Assembly (NCBI GenBank): GCA_963575745.1
Contig: CAUYUJ010019936.1
Span: forward strand, 17,501-76,189
From: Prorocentrum cordatum
Lineage: Eukaryota; Sar; Dinophyceae; Prorocentrales; Prorocentraceae
DNA length: 58,689 bases
Direction: 5' to 3'
The notes under the pieces are model-generated. The model was not told the origin of the DNA. It made no database searches and saw only the letters and a program-made list of their open reading frames with translations. Shown here piece after piece: positions 1 to 11,795 of the stretch. A program made the position numbers and the translations under genes. Every line of letters starts with the position of its first letter. Within the stretch, counting starts at the first letter, position 1.

Positions 1-481
1 GCAGATCAACATAAATGCACCGCGTGGTGAGATGAGAATGCGGGTTTGGGACGGGATTGCAAAAATCATATGGTTGTTTTCCATTGGTTTCCAAAGGGTC
101 GCGTTGACAGAAATTCTGCAAGACATCTGGTGGAAAAACACTGGGTGTTTGATGCGTGTGTGTTGAAACGCTTGCGCCACTACAGACTAAAGTGCGTGGC
201 CTGATTTTGACACGTGAGCACGCGTGTGGGTTTGATGGTATTTTCGCAATGGGTGTTTGGATAACATCGACTGGGGTACATGATCTCGAACGCATGGTAG
301 TGACTGACCAGGACGAGCGTCGGCGGTGATAACGGTTGGGCTGACATGGTGCACAAGCATATGGAACGTAAACAGCGATGCGGAACCATGCGCAATTCAC
401 TAGAGGCTGCAACGCCCCATGGGGTACCCACAACCCCGGGGGGGGGGTAGAGTCAACCCTTTGGAGCGAGAACGTACGCGG
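1..481. other. Unassigned leading segment
   Basis: Lower GC than what follows. I see no reading frame with recognisable protein character, no RNA gene and no clear repeat. It may be an intron or an intergenic spacer. Confidence 0.5.
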
Positions 482-1736
482 TGCAAGCCAGAGGCGGCAA
501 CAAAGCGGTAACGGGCAAGAGCGTGGCGAAACCTCGTCGGACCAACCCAGCGCACGAGGCGGCACCGAAGCGACAACTCAGCAGCACGTCGCCGCACCCA
601 CCAGGCAGCAACGAGGCGGCAAGGAGGTGGCAACGGGCGGCGACGAGGCGACATCTCGTCGCGGACCTGCCAAGCGCACGGGGCGGCAACGAGAAGGCAC
701 CGGGCAGCAACGCGGCGAAACCTCACAACCGCACGAGGCGGCAACGAGGCGGCAACGAGGCGGCAAAGCGCGCCCAGGTGGCGAAGCCACGCAAGACCCA
801 CCCGGCCCACCAGGCAGCAGCGAGGCGGCCACGGGCGGAAGCGTGGCGAAAACTCGCCGGGCCACCCCGGCGCACGAAGCGGCGACGGCGCGGCACCCCG
901 GCGCACGACGCGGCGACGGGGCGGCAACGGGCGGCAGCGTGGCAAAACCTCGCCCAACAGCATAGCGCACGGAACGGCAAAGAGGCGGCAACAGGCGGCA
1001 GCATGGCGAAGCCTCGCGAGACCATCCCTGCGCACGACGTGGCAAGGAGGAGGCAACCTTGCTGGACCCAGCCAGTCCACGAGGCGGCAACGAAGCGGCA
1101 ACGGGCGGCACTATGGCGAAACCTCGCTGGACCAAGCCAGCGCACGAAGCGGCAACGAACCGGCAACGGGCGGCAACGTAGCGAAACTTCGCTGGACCCA
1201 CACTGGGCGCGAGGCGGCAACAGGCGGCAACGAGGCGGCAACGAGGCCGCAAGGTGGCGAAAACTGCGCCCGACCCAACCAGCGCACGAGGCGGCAACGA
1301 GAAAGCATCGAGACGGCAACGGGCGGCAACGTGGCGAAACCTTACTCCACTCACCGAACGCACGAGGCGGCAACGAAGCCGCAACAACGAGGCGGCAACG
1401 GGAGGCAAAGTAGCGAAACCTCGCCAGACCCACCCAACGCACGAGGCGAAGAGGCGGCAACGGGCGGCAACGTAGCGAAACCTCGCCAAACCTACACAGC
1501 GCACGAGGCGGCAACGAGGCTGCAACGAGGCGGCAACGTAGCGAAACGTCGCCAAACCCAGCCAACACACGAGGCGGCAACGAGAAAGCAACGAGAAAAC
1601 AATGAGGCGGCAACGAGGCGGCAAGGGGTGGCAACGTGACGAAACCTCGAGAGACTATCCCAGATTACGATGCGGCAGCGAGGCCGCAACGAGGTGGCAA
1701 CGGGCGGCTACGTGGTGACACCTTGCCAGACCGAAG
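482..1736. repeat. Degenerate minisatellite, GGCGGCAACG-rich
   Basis: About 1.25 kb built from the short motif GAGGCGGCAACG and a longer, irregular unit (roughly 50-90 bp) that ends in GTGGCGAAACCTCG. The long open frames on both strands, rich in Arg, Gln, Gly, Pro and Leu, come from the repeat and are not supported as proteins. Copies differ by substitutions and by the number of short motifs, so the array is old or is recombining internally. Confidence 0.85.
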
Positions 1737-2422
1737 TGCAATCGCTTTTGGTGAATGATCACTTCCTGTGCCAAAGAATCAGAATTTGCGGAGAGGGCGG
1801 GCCATCTTCCAGACAGACTCAGGTGAGACGGGCTGGCCCCCAGCCATCCGCGGGGCAGAGAAGAGAGTAGCATTCTTCTTGAGCGCTGGAAGACTAGGGC
1901 AGCAGAAGCAGCGGCAGGAACACGAATGGACTCTGAAGAAGATCCCAGCCGATCCCCGGGCGCAGGCCGCGCGGGGGCCAAGACTTCCGACGTTCATGCG
2001 GTCCTCGCGGTGCGGAAGGAGCCTGAAGCGGGACTCGTGGGAGACGTTCTGGCGATGACGGCTAAATTCAAAGTATAAGTAGTACGCAATGGCAGCAGCA
2101 AGGGTGCTACGAAGCCAGGCAAGATCGCGCGTGCCGAGAAAGCGAGATTCGCCGCGCTGCCATGGCCCATGTCTGAGCGCCACGGTCGCGCATCCACCAG
2201 GCCTGCGCGCGCGCCCGCGAGAGCTGCCATGGTCGCCCCGAGGTCTTCGAGACCCGCGCCAGGCCTTCCTTGCCCCGCGGGCCCCCCCAGGGTTCGCGGC
2301 GCGACGCCCGTCGCGCATAGCTTCGTAGCCCCCTTACTGGTGCGAGAAAATAGCTGGCCAGCAGCAAGTTATCGCCAGGATCGCCGTTGTAGTTGCTGCC
2401 CAGGCCAAGCCGATGGACAGGG
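1737..2422. other. Spacer with no recognised gene
   Basis: Mixed sequence between the minisatellite and the decayed retroelement. Open frames occur in several phases but none has a recognisable motif. Confidence 0.4.
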
Positions 2423-4990
2423 TCAGACTGCAGGCGTGCCCGAGGAAGGGCAATCAGATGAAGTAGCCAAGGGCGCAAAAGGCAGCGCTGGATTGCGTCG
2501 GGCCCCCGAGGGCAGCCCAAAACGCGCCCCTTGCACAAAGGGGCAACGTGCATTCTGCGACTCGAATGCCAGCCGAGCGATCGCCGCCACGGGGGGGGCC
2601 ACCTCACGATGAACATCCCGCAGGCGGCGCCATCTGGTTCGAATGGCGCCCAGCGGAAGGAGAAAGTCAAAGAAGGCTCGCAGGCGCTCGGCGAAGGTAA
2701 CTTCACAGCTGACAGGAACCAAGGGCCGTCATGCTTGTGGACGAAGAGTCTCTGCGGCCTCGGCTCGCGGCCCTCGCCACTCGCAGCGCGCGCCCCATTC
2801 TGCGCGGCCGCGGCGGCAGATCGGATATCATGATGTCGAGCTGGCGAGAGAATCTCCGAGCCATTGGCGGGAATGTCGCGGCGGCGCTGGACAATGGCAA
2901 GGGCCCCCCCCAGAATGGCGGCGACCACATCTGCTTCGCCGGGTCCTGCAAGCCACAGCGGAGGCCTGCAGCGTCGTATAGTTTGCCGCGCAGCGCATCC
3001 CAGTTGGCCATGATGCAGCGATCTCCTCGCCAAAGGGCGTCGAGCGAATGCGCGGGGGGGGGCCTCGGAGCAGCTCCTTTCGGCCAGCAGCCGATTGAAA
3101 TGATGTCCTGCCACCAGAGGATGCTCGGTGGGAGACGCAAGAACTTGCGGACTGCGCATAACTCCCTGCGAATGATGCTCCTGGGGGCGCGGTAGAATTA
3201 GGCGCGGTGCCCGGGGGCCGCGATCGGCGGCGGCTGCTAGAAGCGGATCTTGGCGCCCAGCGGTGAGGGCGCACTTCCAATGGCGACCGCGCGTGGCCAC
3301 CATTCGGGGCCAGCCTCCACCCGTCGCAGATCCGCGGTAGCTTCGGGGCCCGCGAAAGCCCCGACAATGGCCTGTTCTGCAAGGAGCGAAAGCCGACGAG
3401 GAAGGACTGCCAGAACATCAGCGCACGCTGCTGCGCGCCCAGATTCTCCGCCGGTAAAAATACGCGCGACTCGACGAATGTTAACGTCCATGGCGATGGC
3501 CCATATGGTGTCAGAAAGAGACATCCCTGCGCCGCGGCCGCGTCGATCGGGCATAGGAAGTCCACCCGGCACTGGGCGCTGGCGAAACCAAGCGAATCCC
3601 CGCGCAGAGCATGGATCGCGCGGCTGGCGCTCATGGAGAACCCGTAGCGCTGCAATGTGCGAAACAGCCACTGCCCCCCAAGCAGGGGAATTGACACTGA
3701 GATGTCGAAGAGGCGCAGGGTAAATTTCTCTAGCGCCGCGGACGTCGACCACCCTGCCAGGCGCTTCTCCGCGCCCATCATCATCCACCACCGTGCCTCT
3801 TGGCACGGAAAGGGCGCGCCCTCAGGTCATTTGCCTAATCCATGGAGCCTCTGCCCTCAGTCCTGGGTAGTCTCCAAATTGACCGGGGCTTCCCGCGTGC
3901 CCCCTGGGGATTCCCGCGTGATCCCTGGGCTGGGTAGAGTCGCCCTCCCCCTAGCTCAACTGGAGCGAGACGGCGCGGGCCCCATGCTCACTGAGCCGCT
4001 GGTCACTGAAGGTTGCCACAACCGCCAAGACTCCGACGATCCCGTCAAAGTTGGGGCACGCGCGAGGCGGGAGACTGCAGCAGACATGGTCAAGACGCGC
4101 GGCCTTCTCCGCATGACGGTCGCATCTGGCACCACCCCCCGGATGAAAAAGTCCGGATCGGCACTGCAGGCCTTCTTGTATCGTCGCTCCCCGAGAGGCA
4201 AACATGACCGGCAAGAAATACCGAGCATAATCGCAACTCCCAAGCAACATAACTGGGACCAGAAATTCATTTGCGAGGAAGTCCCACGCGAAATCGCCAA
4301 TTTCCCGCCGCCACTGGGAATTCCCGGTCGCCTGGAAAGCGCCCGGAATTTTTGCTTGGGGGAAGTGCGAGGCGGAATGCGGATTTCCGGTCGTCACCCC
4401 ATTTGGCGATTATAATATTAGAGGGGGCGGGGATGGACCAGGAATTTAAACGCGGCGGCCCCTGCAACATTGCACCGGGGCCCCGTGGTCTAATTAACGG
4501 GGGCCGAACATCAAGGCTTATTATTCCCCGACCTCTGCGGCCCGGGCTTTTTATCCCAGGGGGTTGTAGGCCCACCGCTGCTGAGCTCAGTCACGACTGA
4601 GAAGACACTTCGCAACAGGGATTGGCGATGCTGGTCTCCGCCGGCAAACTGCATGAGAATGGGCCTGGGTTCGGCGAGTGAGGCCGACGGTTCGTCGTGG
4701 ATGTTGAAGTCGCCCAGCGCGATGAACATGGAACTGAGAGGAGCTCGCGCAGCACGCCTCTGGTAGCGCAACCAGATCTCACGAACAGCAGGCCTGTCCT
4801 GCCGGGCGAGCTCGGGACTCAAATATGGCAGCCGTGCACTTCTTCATCGCCAAAACGACTCGTCAAGGTACAACCGCACAATGGATGGGCAGACGAGCAG
4901 CTGGAGCATGGATGTGACCAGGAGTTGCCGGCTGCCAGCGCATGGCTATCGCCGGCGCCCGCGACCTCCGAGGAATAGAACTAGCCTTGC
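2423..4990 (-). mobile_element. Probable decayed non-LTR retrotransposon (LINE) remnant
   Basis: The minus strand carries an endonuclease-like fragment at 4822-4511. It is followed by about 1.7 kb of broken frames (3806-2423) that lie where a reverse transcriptase would be expected. I could not align a convincing RT catalytic motif; pieces such as LQRYGFSMSASRAI only resemble the region after RT motif A. No poly(A), target duplication or spliced leader was found. The call rests mainly on the endonuclease piece and the order. A decayed host gene with an EEP domain is the alternative. Confidence 0.4.
4511..4822 (-). pseudogene. EEP endonuclease fragment (LINE type)
   Basis: A minus-strand frame contains FIALGDFNIHDEPSASLAEP, which matches the GDFN metal-binding motif of the endonuclease/exonuclease/phosphatase fold used by LINE target-primed retrotransposition. 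The frame is open for only about 100 residues. An in-frame stop lies just upstream and no RT follows in the same frame, so this is a relic. It differs in sequence from the EEP domains of the two LINEs at 27-35 kb and 38-45 kb, so it would be a third family. Confidence 0.6.
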
Positions 4991-5756
4991 GTGTCATTTG
5001 GGGGCGCGCTCCGTTGCTCTGCTCCGGCCACAAACCCGGATGCTGGTATGATTCATGCCTGCGCTGGAACTCTGATTCAAGTCCGGTCCTCAGCGCGAGC
5101 TCCGATTGAGGTATGAGTGGAAACCTGATTTAAATCTGACCCTAAGTCCCAAGTCGGATTTAGGTCTGACTGGGAACTCTCAAAGTAACTATGATTATGG
5201 TTTGGTTTGGGCCCGCTGAAGCCAATGTCGCGGCGTCGGCCCAGAACGCTGCCGGGTTGGCCCCATGCGCGTGCACAGCAACAGAAGGAATGCGTAAGCC
5301 AAGGGGCAGGTCATGGCTGGGGGCCCAGCCGCCAGCTGCCAAATGCTGCGAGCTGGGCCCGCCTGCGCACGCCGCCCTGCGGCAACGCTAAGGCTAAGGC
5401 CTGCGCGGGGGGCGCGGGGCAGCGCCCCCCGCCTGCGCGGCCCTGCCAAAAACAGCTCAACGGCAGCTGGGGCGAAAAAAGGCTCACCCGAGGCTCGCTC
5501 CTCAGAGCTGCCGGCTGCCGCGCCGCGACACGCTGCGCATCGCGGTGGCCGCCCCAATCCCCGCCGCCCGCCCGGGACAGGTCGGGGGCGGGACGCGCAG
5601 AGGAGAAACGCTGCACTTGTCGGAAAGGACGAGGGCGCGGGAGGCGCCCTGGGAGGTGCCCAGAATGAAGGCGGGGACAAGGGGCAAGGGCAGCAACGAT
5701 CGCGAGATGGACGGCGGAGGCGAGGGCAGGAACTGGGGTAGGCGGGGGCGACGGGC
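4991..5756. other. Spacer with short CTGATT-type repeats
   Basis: 5060-5200 holds loosely repeated motifs such as CTGATTTAAATCTGA and GGTCTGACTGGGAACTCT. They resemble the CTGATTTAACTCTG motifs at 7500-7700, so these may be remnants of one dispersed family. The rest is GC-rich with no recognised gene. Confidence 0.4.
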
Positions 5757-6253
5757 CAGAACGAGGGCCAGAACCAAGGCGAGAATGAGGGCGGAAACGA
5801 AGGCGGGAATGAGGGCGAGAACGAAGGCGGGAACGACAGCGGGAGCGACGGCGGGAGCTAAGGCGAAAACGAGGGAGATAGAGAGGGCGGGGACGAGGGC
5901 GGGAGCGAGGGCGACAACGAGGGCGATAACGAGGGCGGGAACGATGGCGGGAACGAGGGCGGGAGCGAGGGCGGGAACAAGGGCGAGAACAAGGGCGGGA
6001 GCGACGGCGGGAACGACCGCGGGAGCGACGGCGGGAGCGAAGGCGAACACGAGGGAGAGAACGACTGCGAAAACGATGGCGGGAACAAGGGCGGGAACGA
6101 CGGCGGGAACGAGGGCGCGAACGAAGGCGGAAACGAAGGCGGGAACGAGGGCGAAAACGAGGGCGAGAACGAGGGCGAGAACGAGGGCGAGAACTAGGGC
6201 GGGAACGAGGGCGGGAACGAAGGGGGGAGCGAGGGCGGGAATGAGGGCGGGGG
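5757..6253. repeat. Hexamer/dodecamer array (GAACGAGGGCGG)n, first block
   Basis: About 500 bp of a degenerate 12-bp unit, GAACGAGGGCGG with GAGC and GACG variants. Every frame on both strands reads as a low-complexity peptide with a 4-residue period (NEGG/SDGG, RTRA/ATKA, LVPA), which explains the long overlapping frames here. No protein call is made. Confidence 0.9.
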
Positions 6254-6317
6254 GCCGCCTCTGGGCGCCTCTGGGATTCCTCTGGGCGCCTTGGGAATTC
6301 CCTGGGCGCCTCCGGGG

Positions 6318-6511
6318 AACCTCCGGGTAATCACCGGGAAGTTTGTTTGAAGTCTGTTTGGGGTATGTTAGAGGTATGTTTAAGGTATGTTTGAAATATG
6401 TTTGAGGTCTGTTTGGGGGCAAAGCTCTGACGAAGGTCTGTTTGAGGTATGTTTACATACCGTTTTTGAGATATGTTTTAGGCCTGGCCCAAACTCTGTT
6501 TCAAGTCTGAT
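6318..6511. repeat. GGTATGTTTGA-type tandem repeat
   Basis: A T/G-rich stretch lies between two GC-rich dodecamer blocks. It repeats GTTTGAAGTCTG, GGTATGTTTGA and close variants with a period near 11-13 bp. Its base composition contrasts sharply with its flanks, so it may be an insertion that split one dodecamer array into two. Confidence 0.6.
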
Positions 6512-6557
6512 TTCCCCGGGCGGCCCTTGTGTTCCCTGGGCGGCCTCCGGACGGCCC

Positions 6558-6950
6558 CGGAACGAGGGTGAGAACGAAGGCGAGAATGAGGGCGGGAACG
6601 AGGGCGGGAACGAGGGCGACAACGAGGGCGGGAGCGACGGCGGGAACGAAGGCGGGAACGAGGGCGGGAGCGACGGCGGGAACGACGGCGGGAGCGACGG
6701 CGGGAACGAGGGCGGGAACGAGGGCGGGAACGAGGGCGAGAACGAAGGCGAGAACGAGGGCGGGAGCGAGGGCGGGAACGAGGGCGAGAACGAGGGCGGG
6801 GGCGACGGCGGGAACGAGGGCGGGGGCGACGGCGGGGGCGAAGGCGAAAACGAGGGCGGGAACGAAGGTTGGAACGAGGGCGGAAACGAGGGCGGGAACG
6901 ACGGTGAGAGCAAGGACGGGAACGAAGGCGAAGGCGAGGAAGAGGGCTGA
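6558..6950. repeat. Hexamer/dodecamer array (GAACGAGGGCGG)n, second block
   Basis: This is the same unit as at 5757-6253, with GACGGC and GAGGGC alternating. The plus-strand frame 6387-6950 reads as NEGG/SDGG repeats. Both sides of the 6.3-6.5 kb insertion carry a GGGCGCCT/CCTGGGCGGCC-type border. Confidence 0.9.
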
Positions 6951-7440
6951 AGTGAAAGCGGCCTCGGGCGGGGGCGAAGGCGGGCGCGGGGGCGAGGGCG
7001 GAGACGAGGCCGGGCTCGGGACCTGGAGCGAGGGGGAGCGAGGGCGAGAACGAAGGCGGGACACTGAGGCCGATGAGCGAAGACTGACGCTCGATACGGA
7101 GGGGGACGAGGAGGAGGAACAAAAGGACGAAGGAGGAATGGGGGCCGAGGGCAAAGGAGGGACAGCACGTGGAGGGCGACGGCGACCGAGGAAGGAGGAA
7201 GCGGGACTAGTGAGGCCAAGGGGGCAGGAAGAGGAGGAGGAGGAGGAGGGAAGGTGGAGGATAAGGGCGGGAATAAGGGGAGGAGGGAGGAGACAAACCG
7301 AGGAGGAGGGGAGGGGGGGAGGGGGGGAGAGGGACGCGGACGGGGGAGGGAAAGGGAGGGAGAGGGAAGCGGAGGAAGGAGGGAGGGGATAGACGAGGTA
7401 GGAAGAAGAGAGCGGGGGGAGGAGGGAGAATGGGCAAGGA
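6951..7440. other. Purine-rich (G/A) stretch
   Basis: Nearly 500 bp with very strong purine bias on the plus strand (GAGG, GGGA and GAAGG runs). The Arg/Glu/Gly frames on one strand and Pro/Ser/Leu frames on the other are composition effects. Such polypurine DNA can form triplexes. Confidence 0.6.
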
Positions 7441-7572
7441 GAGAGGACAAGCGCACTTGCGCAGCGCGCCCCGCGCCCTCCGCCTTGGACTGCAAGAACT
7501 CTGATGGTACTCTGATTCAGCTCTGGTTTGGCTTGTCTGGTTTGGCTGAATCTCTGATCTGGCTCTAGCCTG

Positions 7573-7640
7573 GAACTCTGATTTAACTCTGATTTAGCTC
7601 TGGCTGCGGACAGAGCCGAATCAGAGTTAAATCAGAGTTC
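7573..7640. repeat. 68-bp hairpin, 30-bp arms
   Basis: The left arm starts GAACTCTGATTTAACTCTGA (7573-7602). The right arm (7611-7640) is its reverse complement with two mismatches, around an 8-base loop. Related CTGATT motifs lie on both sides (7495-7710). It may be the core of a small foldback element. Confidence 0.75.
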
Positions 7641-8324
7641 TGACCAGAGTTCAATGTTTCAAACGAATCAGAAATGAAACAGAGTTCAGGGCCAGAGTTC
7701 AGCTTTTGAGGCTAATTTGCCTCCAAAACACACACTCATCTGGCGGCAAGGGGGAGGAGAAGGAGCAGCAGGAGCAGGAGAAACAACACAAAAATATGAG
7801 GCGGAGGGGGACGAGGCGAGGAGGAACACGAGGATGCGGAAGATGAGGAAGATTCGGCGGCCGCATCTCCAGCAAGCGTAGTCATGTTGCTGAGGTGCGA
7901 ACAGAAAAGAAATGGCAGGGAGCAGATGGTTCGTCCTCCTTCTCGTCATCCTCTTCACCCTCCCGTTCCCTAGAAGCCCCTAGAACCCCGCAACACCATG
8001 AAGCCCGATACAGCCTGCTAAAAGACCAAACGCGTATCCTCTGTCCTCATCGCCCCCACTCCTGCCCATCTTCACCACGTGCGCTGCGCTAGCATGACTA
8101 GGCTGTCTTTCGGCTGCGCACTTCGACGCTGTTGTGCACGCGCACCTTGAATGGGACCGAACGCCTCCCCCCCCCAGGACGACATACCCCGCAGTGAGGC
8201 TTCACAGGCCACGATTCCAGCCAAGGCACTGCCAGTGGGCCCCATGGACTCTCCAGGGTACGTCTGCACTGGGGCACAAAACTGGTTCCCTCCCCCCCAA
8301 GACAACTCTTCGGCGTGTGAGAGA
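7641..8324. other. Spacer, no gene recognised
   Basis: The sequence turns purine-rich around 7750-7860, then becomes ordinary GC-rich DNA. No motif-bearing frame was found. It lies 3' of the channel gene and may hold its last exon or 3' untranslated region. Confidence 0.35.
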
Positions 8325-8578
<254 letters not shown>

Positions 8579-8631
8579 CAGATGGCGGGCGATGCGCGCC
8601 CAGGAGCGCGCGGCGTGCCCCGGGACCCGGC

Positions 8632-11294
8632 TCAGCCCCCCTCCGAGCGGCACCCGGACGAGCAGCTGGCCCTCGGCGGAGGCGCTCGTCTACGGGCCGA
8701 CGCCGTCCCGGGCCAGCATCGGCTTGGGGCTGCCCTTGCCGGGGGGCCCAAAGAAGGAATCGAACAGGGCAGGGCTGTACGTTTGGGCAACGCCCAGGGC
8801 CGTTCAGTGAACGCCAATCGTCCGGTCCGGGTGGCTTTTCCTCCCTTGACCTTGGGGCTGCCCTCCCCGCCCGCGGGATCGGCCACGGCGAGCCTCGAGA
8901 CCAGGCGCCGGAGCTCCTGCTGCAGCCCTCGGAGGGCCACCGACGGGGCGATCATGTCGACCTTCATGGGCCCGCCCCTCAGCTTCATGAGCGTATCTAT
9001 CATCGACGCCACGTCCACCGTCCCGCTGCAATTCGAGTCCATGAGCTCGAAGAGCGCCTCCTTGCCGGCGCCCTCGACCTCGATGTCCAGCTCCATCAGG
9101 ATCCGCCGGACGACGTCGTCGTCGATCACCGCGAAGAACTCGTTCTCTGTCAAATTGATGTGGTCGGCGGAGCCCGGGTCCACCGACATCCCCCAGGCGT
9201 GGCCGCTCGCGTCGTGCTCTGGGTCGTCGGCCGTCGTTCCGTTAGAGTTCTGGACCCAGCGGGAGACGGCGTGGATCCTGCGCACCAGCTCGTCCAGCTT
9301 TCGCTTCACGTACTGAGCCTCGTACACGCTTCGTAGCTTCTGCTTCGCCTCGCTGTACTTCAGCCCCGCCATCGTTGCCTCCACGAATCCGTCACCGTGC
9401 CCGCACGGTGAGAAGCGTCAGAGTGCTGTTAATCGTCTGGCCGGGTTCCGTACAGGGGCCGCCCCCCCTGTCGGCACGCACTGACCGAGACCGTGCGCGG
9501 AGCTCCGTGTGGGATCACGAGGCGTGCAGGGGCATGGGGGCAGCAAGGGCAGAGGGGGGGGGGAGGAGGGGAGCTGAGAATGATCCATGCGGTTTCCCTA
9601 TCGAAGCCTCTCGGCTTCAGCCCACCCCGGAAGCTGCAGGGTCCCCCGAGGCCGTCAAGATGGCCCTGCACAAGCCAACACAAGGCCCCGAGGCGGCCCT
9701 GAGACTGCCCGACCTCCGCCATGGCGGCCCGGGGCCGATCCAACGGGCTTCCCGAAGGAAGGCCACGAAACCAGACCTCTTGTTTACGGCGCTGCTGCGC
9801 GGGCACTGTACGGGGCTTGCCGGAGGCAGGTGGGATATCGCGGTGATGACATTGAAGAGACCAAATATCATCACGATCATGCCAGTGAGATACACAAAGT
9901 CGAACTTCGTTCCGAAACCTGCGCTCAAGTGCGCTGCCAAAGATTGACCGCCTGTGCTGGTGCAGTCGCCGATCATGCAACGGAACACGGTGAACATGCA
10001 CTTCGACAGCGAGCCGCAGTATTCCTCTGCGTAAAGCTTGTGCTTTGCGCAGGTTGGGTCCGCGTCCTCCGTGACAACGAAAAGGTCGGGGTGTCCGCAT
10101 TTTTCGACCAACATTTGCTCATCTGGATGAGCGCCGACCGCGATCCGAAGGCTCATTGCTACCAACGCAACAACTACCCAAATGATAATCGAGACCCAGA
10201 AGAGGGCCGGTGAGCCGAGCACGAAACCGACCAACATATTCGAGAGCTCGCGGATCAACGGCGACCGGATCATCTTTAGGACACGCCCAAGTCGCATGAG
10301 TCGGAAAACGCGGCAGACCAGCGCGAGCCTGCTGAACTCTAACTCGTCCGACAGATTTTGGATAACCAGGTTGAGACATACATCCCCGACCGATACGACG
10401 GTGACTGTGAAGTCCAACCAATTCCACCGCCTGTCTGGGCCACACCAATACGTGCGCGAGCCGTGCATCAGGATTTTGATGTTTATTTCCGCTATGAATA
10501 TGACCGCGAAGACGGCCTCCAGTATAAGCCACCCTTCCCAGTCAGGGTCGCTCTCTCTGCTGAGGCCCAGACAGACTATGCTGGCGAGTACTGTCAGCGA
10601 GACGAATGTATTCAAGACAGTGTCCACCTTCGAGGATTTTGGCGTCGGCGCGAGCCCGTCAACGGACACATCCATAGCAAGGGACTCTCGCTTTCGGGAC
10701 AGCTTGGCGATAACCTCCTCCACATCTTGCTTCAGCAAGGCCTCCTGCATCTTTTCGACACCACGAGAAAGCCTCGGATGCACGCGCTTCGGAAGGTCCG
10801 ACATCAAGACGGCGTCCACGAAAATCTCGAAGCCTATGCCTTTGTCGAGGCGCGCCGAACCAGACAAGCTCCCAACAGGAGGCGGCACAACGCTGGATAG
10901 CGCCGAGGTTCTGGAGTCCACGCTCGCGCCGCACGAGCTTGCCTTGCTCTGGGCAACCCTCTCCAACTCTTGCAGCGCCTTGAGCAGGAAGCCGTCCTTG
11001 ACGTTGCGCAGGCCTCGCTTCGCCAGCACCTGCCCGAGACTCTCGGCGGTGACGGTGTAGGTGCCCTGCTGCGACGCGTCCAGGCCGAACACCTCCAGGA
11101 AGCGCACCTTGCTAGGGAGCCCACAAAGGACGTACGCGCCCAGCTATAAACATGAACACGGCCCCTCGATCCGCGAGAATGGCCGCGTCGTGGTGCCACC
11201 ATTCGGGCAATGCGTACGCTCGAAACCAGCGTGGATTTTTATGTACGTGTGCGTCCTTCTCTCGCTCCTGACTTGCTGGGGGCGTACGGGGGGC
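8632..11294 (-). CDS. Voltage-gated cation channel, one six-TM domain, EF-hand-like tail
   Basis: Six transmembrane segments can be read in order. S1 is around TVLNTFVSLTVLASIVCLGL, S2 around LEAVFAVIFIAEINIKIL, S3 at WNWLDFTVTVVSV, S4 at LVCRVFRLMRLGRVLKMI (basic residues about every third position), then S5, a re-entrant pore around FRCMIGDC, and S6 ending GLFNVITAI. This is the Ion_trans layout of a single-domain sodium/calcium-type channel. S6 ends at 9836. The frame resumes at 9387 with FVEATMAGLKYSEAKQK and an EF-hand-like loop, DSNCSGTVDVAS, that lacks the usual final acidic residue. A plausible acceptor (CTCCTACAG) at 11295 opens an upstream part containing ALPEWWHHDAAILADRG. That part joins the channel frame only through a one-base shift near 11140, in a G run. 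Earlier exons probably lie above 11.4 kb. The stop is at 8632. Confidence 0.85.
9388..9835 (-). other. Intron of the channel gene with non-canonical borders
   Basis: Protein continuity (S6 NVITAI, then FVEATMAG) fixes the intron to within two bases at 448 bp. In coding orientation the joins allowed are AT..GG, TC..GA or CC..AT, and none is GT/GC-AG. The two ends resemble an inverted pair: TCCCACCTGCC at the 5' end, and the complement of the 3' end reads TCCGTCACCGTGCC. The 3' end also holds the palindrome CACCGTGCGGGCACGGTG. This fits the unorthodox, introner-like introns known in dinoflagellates. Confidence 0.55.
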
Positions 11295-11302
11295 CTGTAG
11301 GA

Positions 11303-11471
11303 GACCGATTTCTGACCACACCCACTTCCCGAGGTGCCTTGCGAAAAGCGGTTTCCAGAGGTGGGGGTGGGCAGTTTCCCCGCCCCAGGGGAAGGAAAAA
11401 CTACCCACTTCCACCCCCGAGGACCTATCATAGAATCGAGGATCCAGAGGTGGATGTGGTCAGAAATCGGT
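11303..11471. repeat. Foldback element, 17-23 bp terminal inverted repeats
   Basis: ACCGATTTCTGACCACA at the left is matched by its complement at the right end. Inside is a second, imperfect inverted pair (GGTGGGGGTGGG / CCCACTTCCACCCCC), so most of the 169 bp folds. In the channel gene orientation it lies just upstream of the acceptor CTCCTACAG at 11295, so it is probably intronic. Confidence 0.75.
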
Positions 11472-11640
11472 TTTCGAGCCTGAGCAGGAGAAGCCCAGAG
11501 AAAATCTGGGCGAGGGCGACTTCGTTCAAAAGCGGTACCCCCGGGCGCCTCCCAGGGTCGAACCTGACCAGTTTTTTTCGAGACGCGTCCAGCCATGGCG
11601 ACGAGGAGGGCCCGCTTCTCCCCCCTCCCATCTGACTACC

Positions 11641-11795
11641 TACCAGACCACCCCAACCCAACCCGAAGACCCGAATTTCGGGTTTGGGGGGGTAAGGGTT
11701 CCATATGTGTTTTGTTCGATGTTTCCCGACCCCCCCCCACTGGAAATCGAGGGTAAATCTGAGCCTTCGGGTTGGGTTGGGGTGGTTTGGTGGGT
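11641..11795. repeat. Foldback element, about 30-bp terminal inverted repeats
   Basis: ACCACCCCAACCCAACCCGA (about 11648-11667) is matched by TCGGGTTGGGTTGGGGTGGT on the right. On the minus strand it lies between exon-like sequence ending RFLDVSLSSEPDRGAEEARQ (about 11.82-11.90 kb) and exon-like sequence containing DASRKKLVRFDPGRRPG (about 11.5-11.6 kb), so it also looks intronic. Confidence 0.7.

Noticed and set aside
2107-3806. A reverse transcriptase domain in the first remnant
   Set aside because: I could not find a credible motif A, B or C. Only the EEP fragment at 4511-4822 is recognisable, so RT is not claimed.
5757-6950. Long repetitive open frames (NEGG, RTRA, LVPA)
   Set aside because: All six frames are open because of a 12-bp GC-rich repeat; no start context or non-repeat domain is present.
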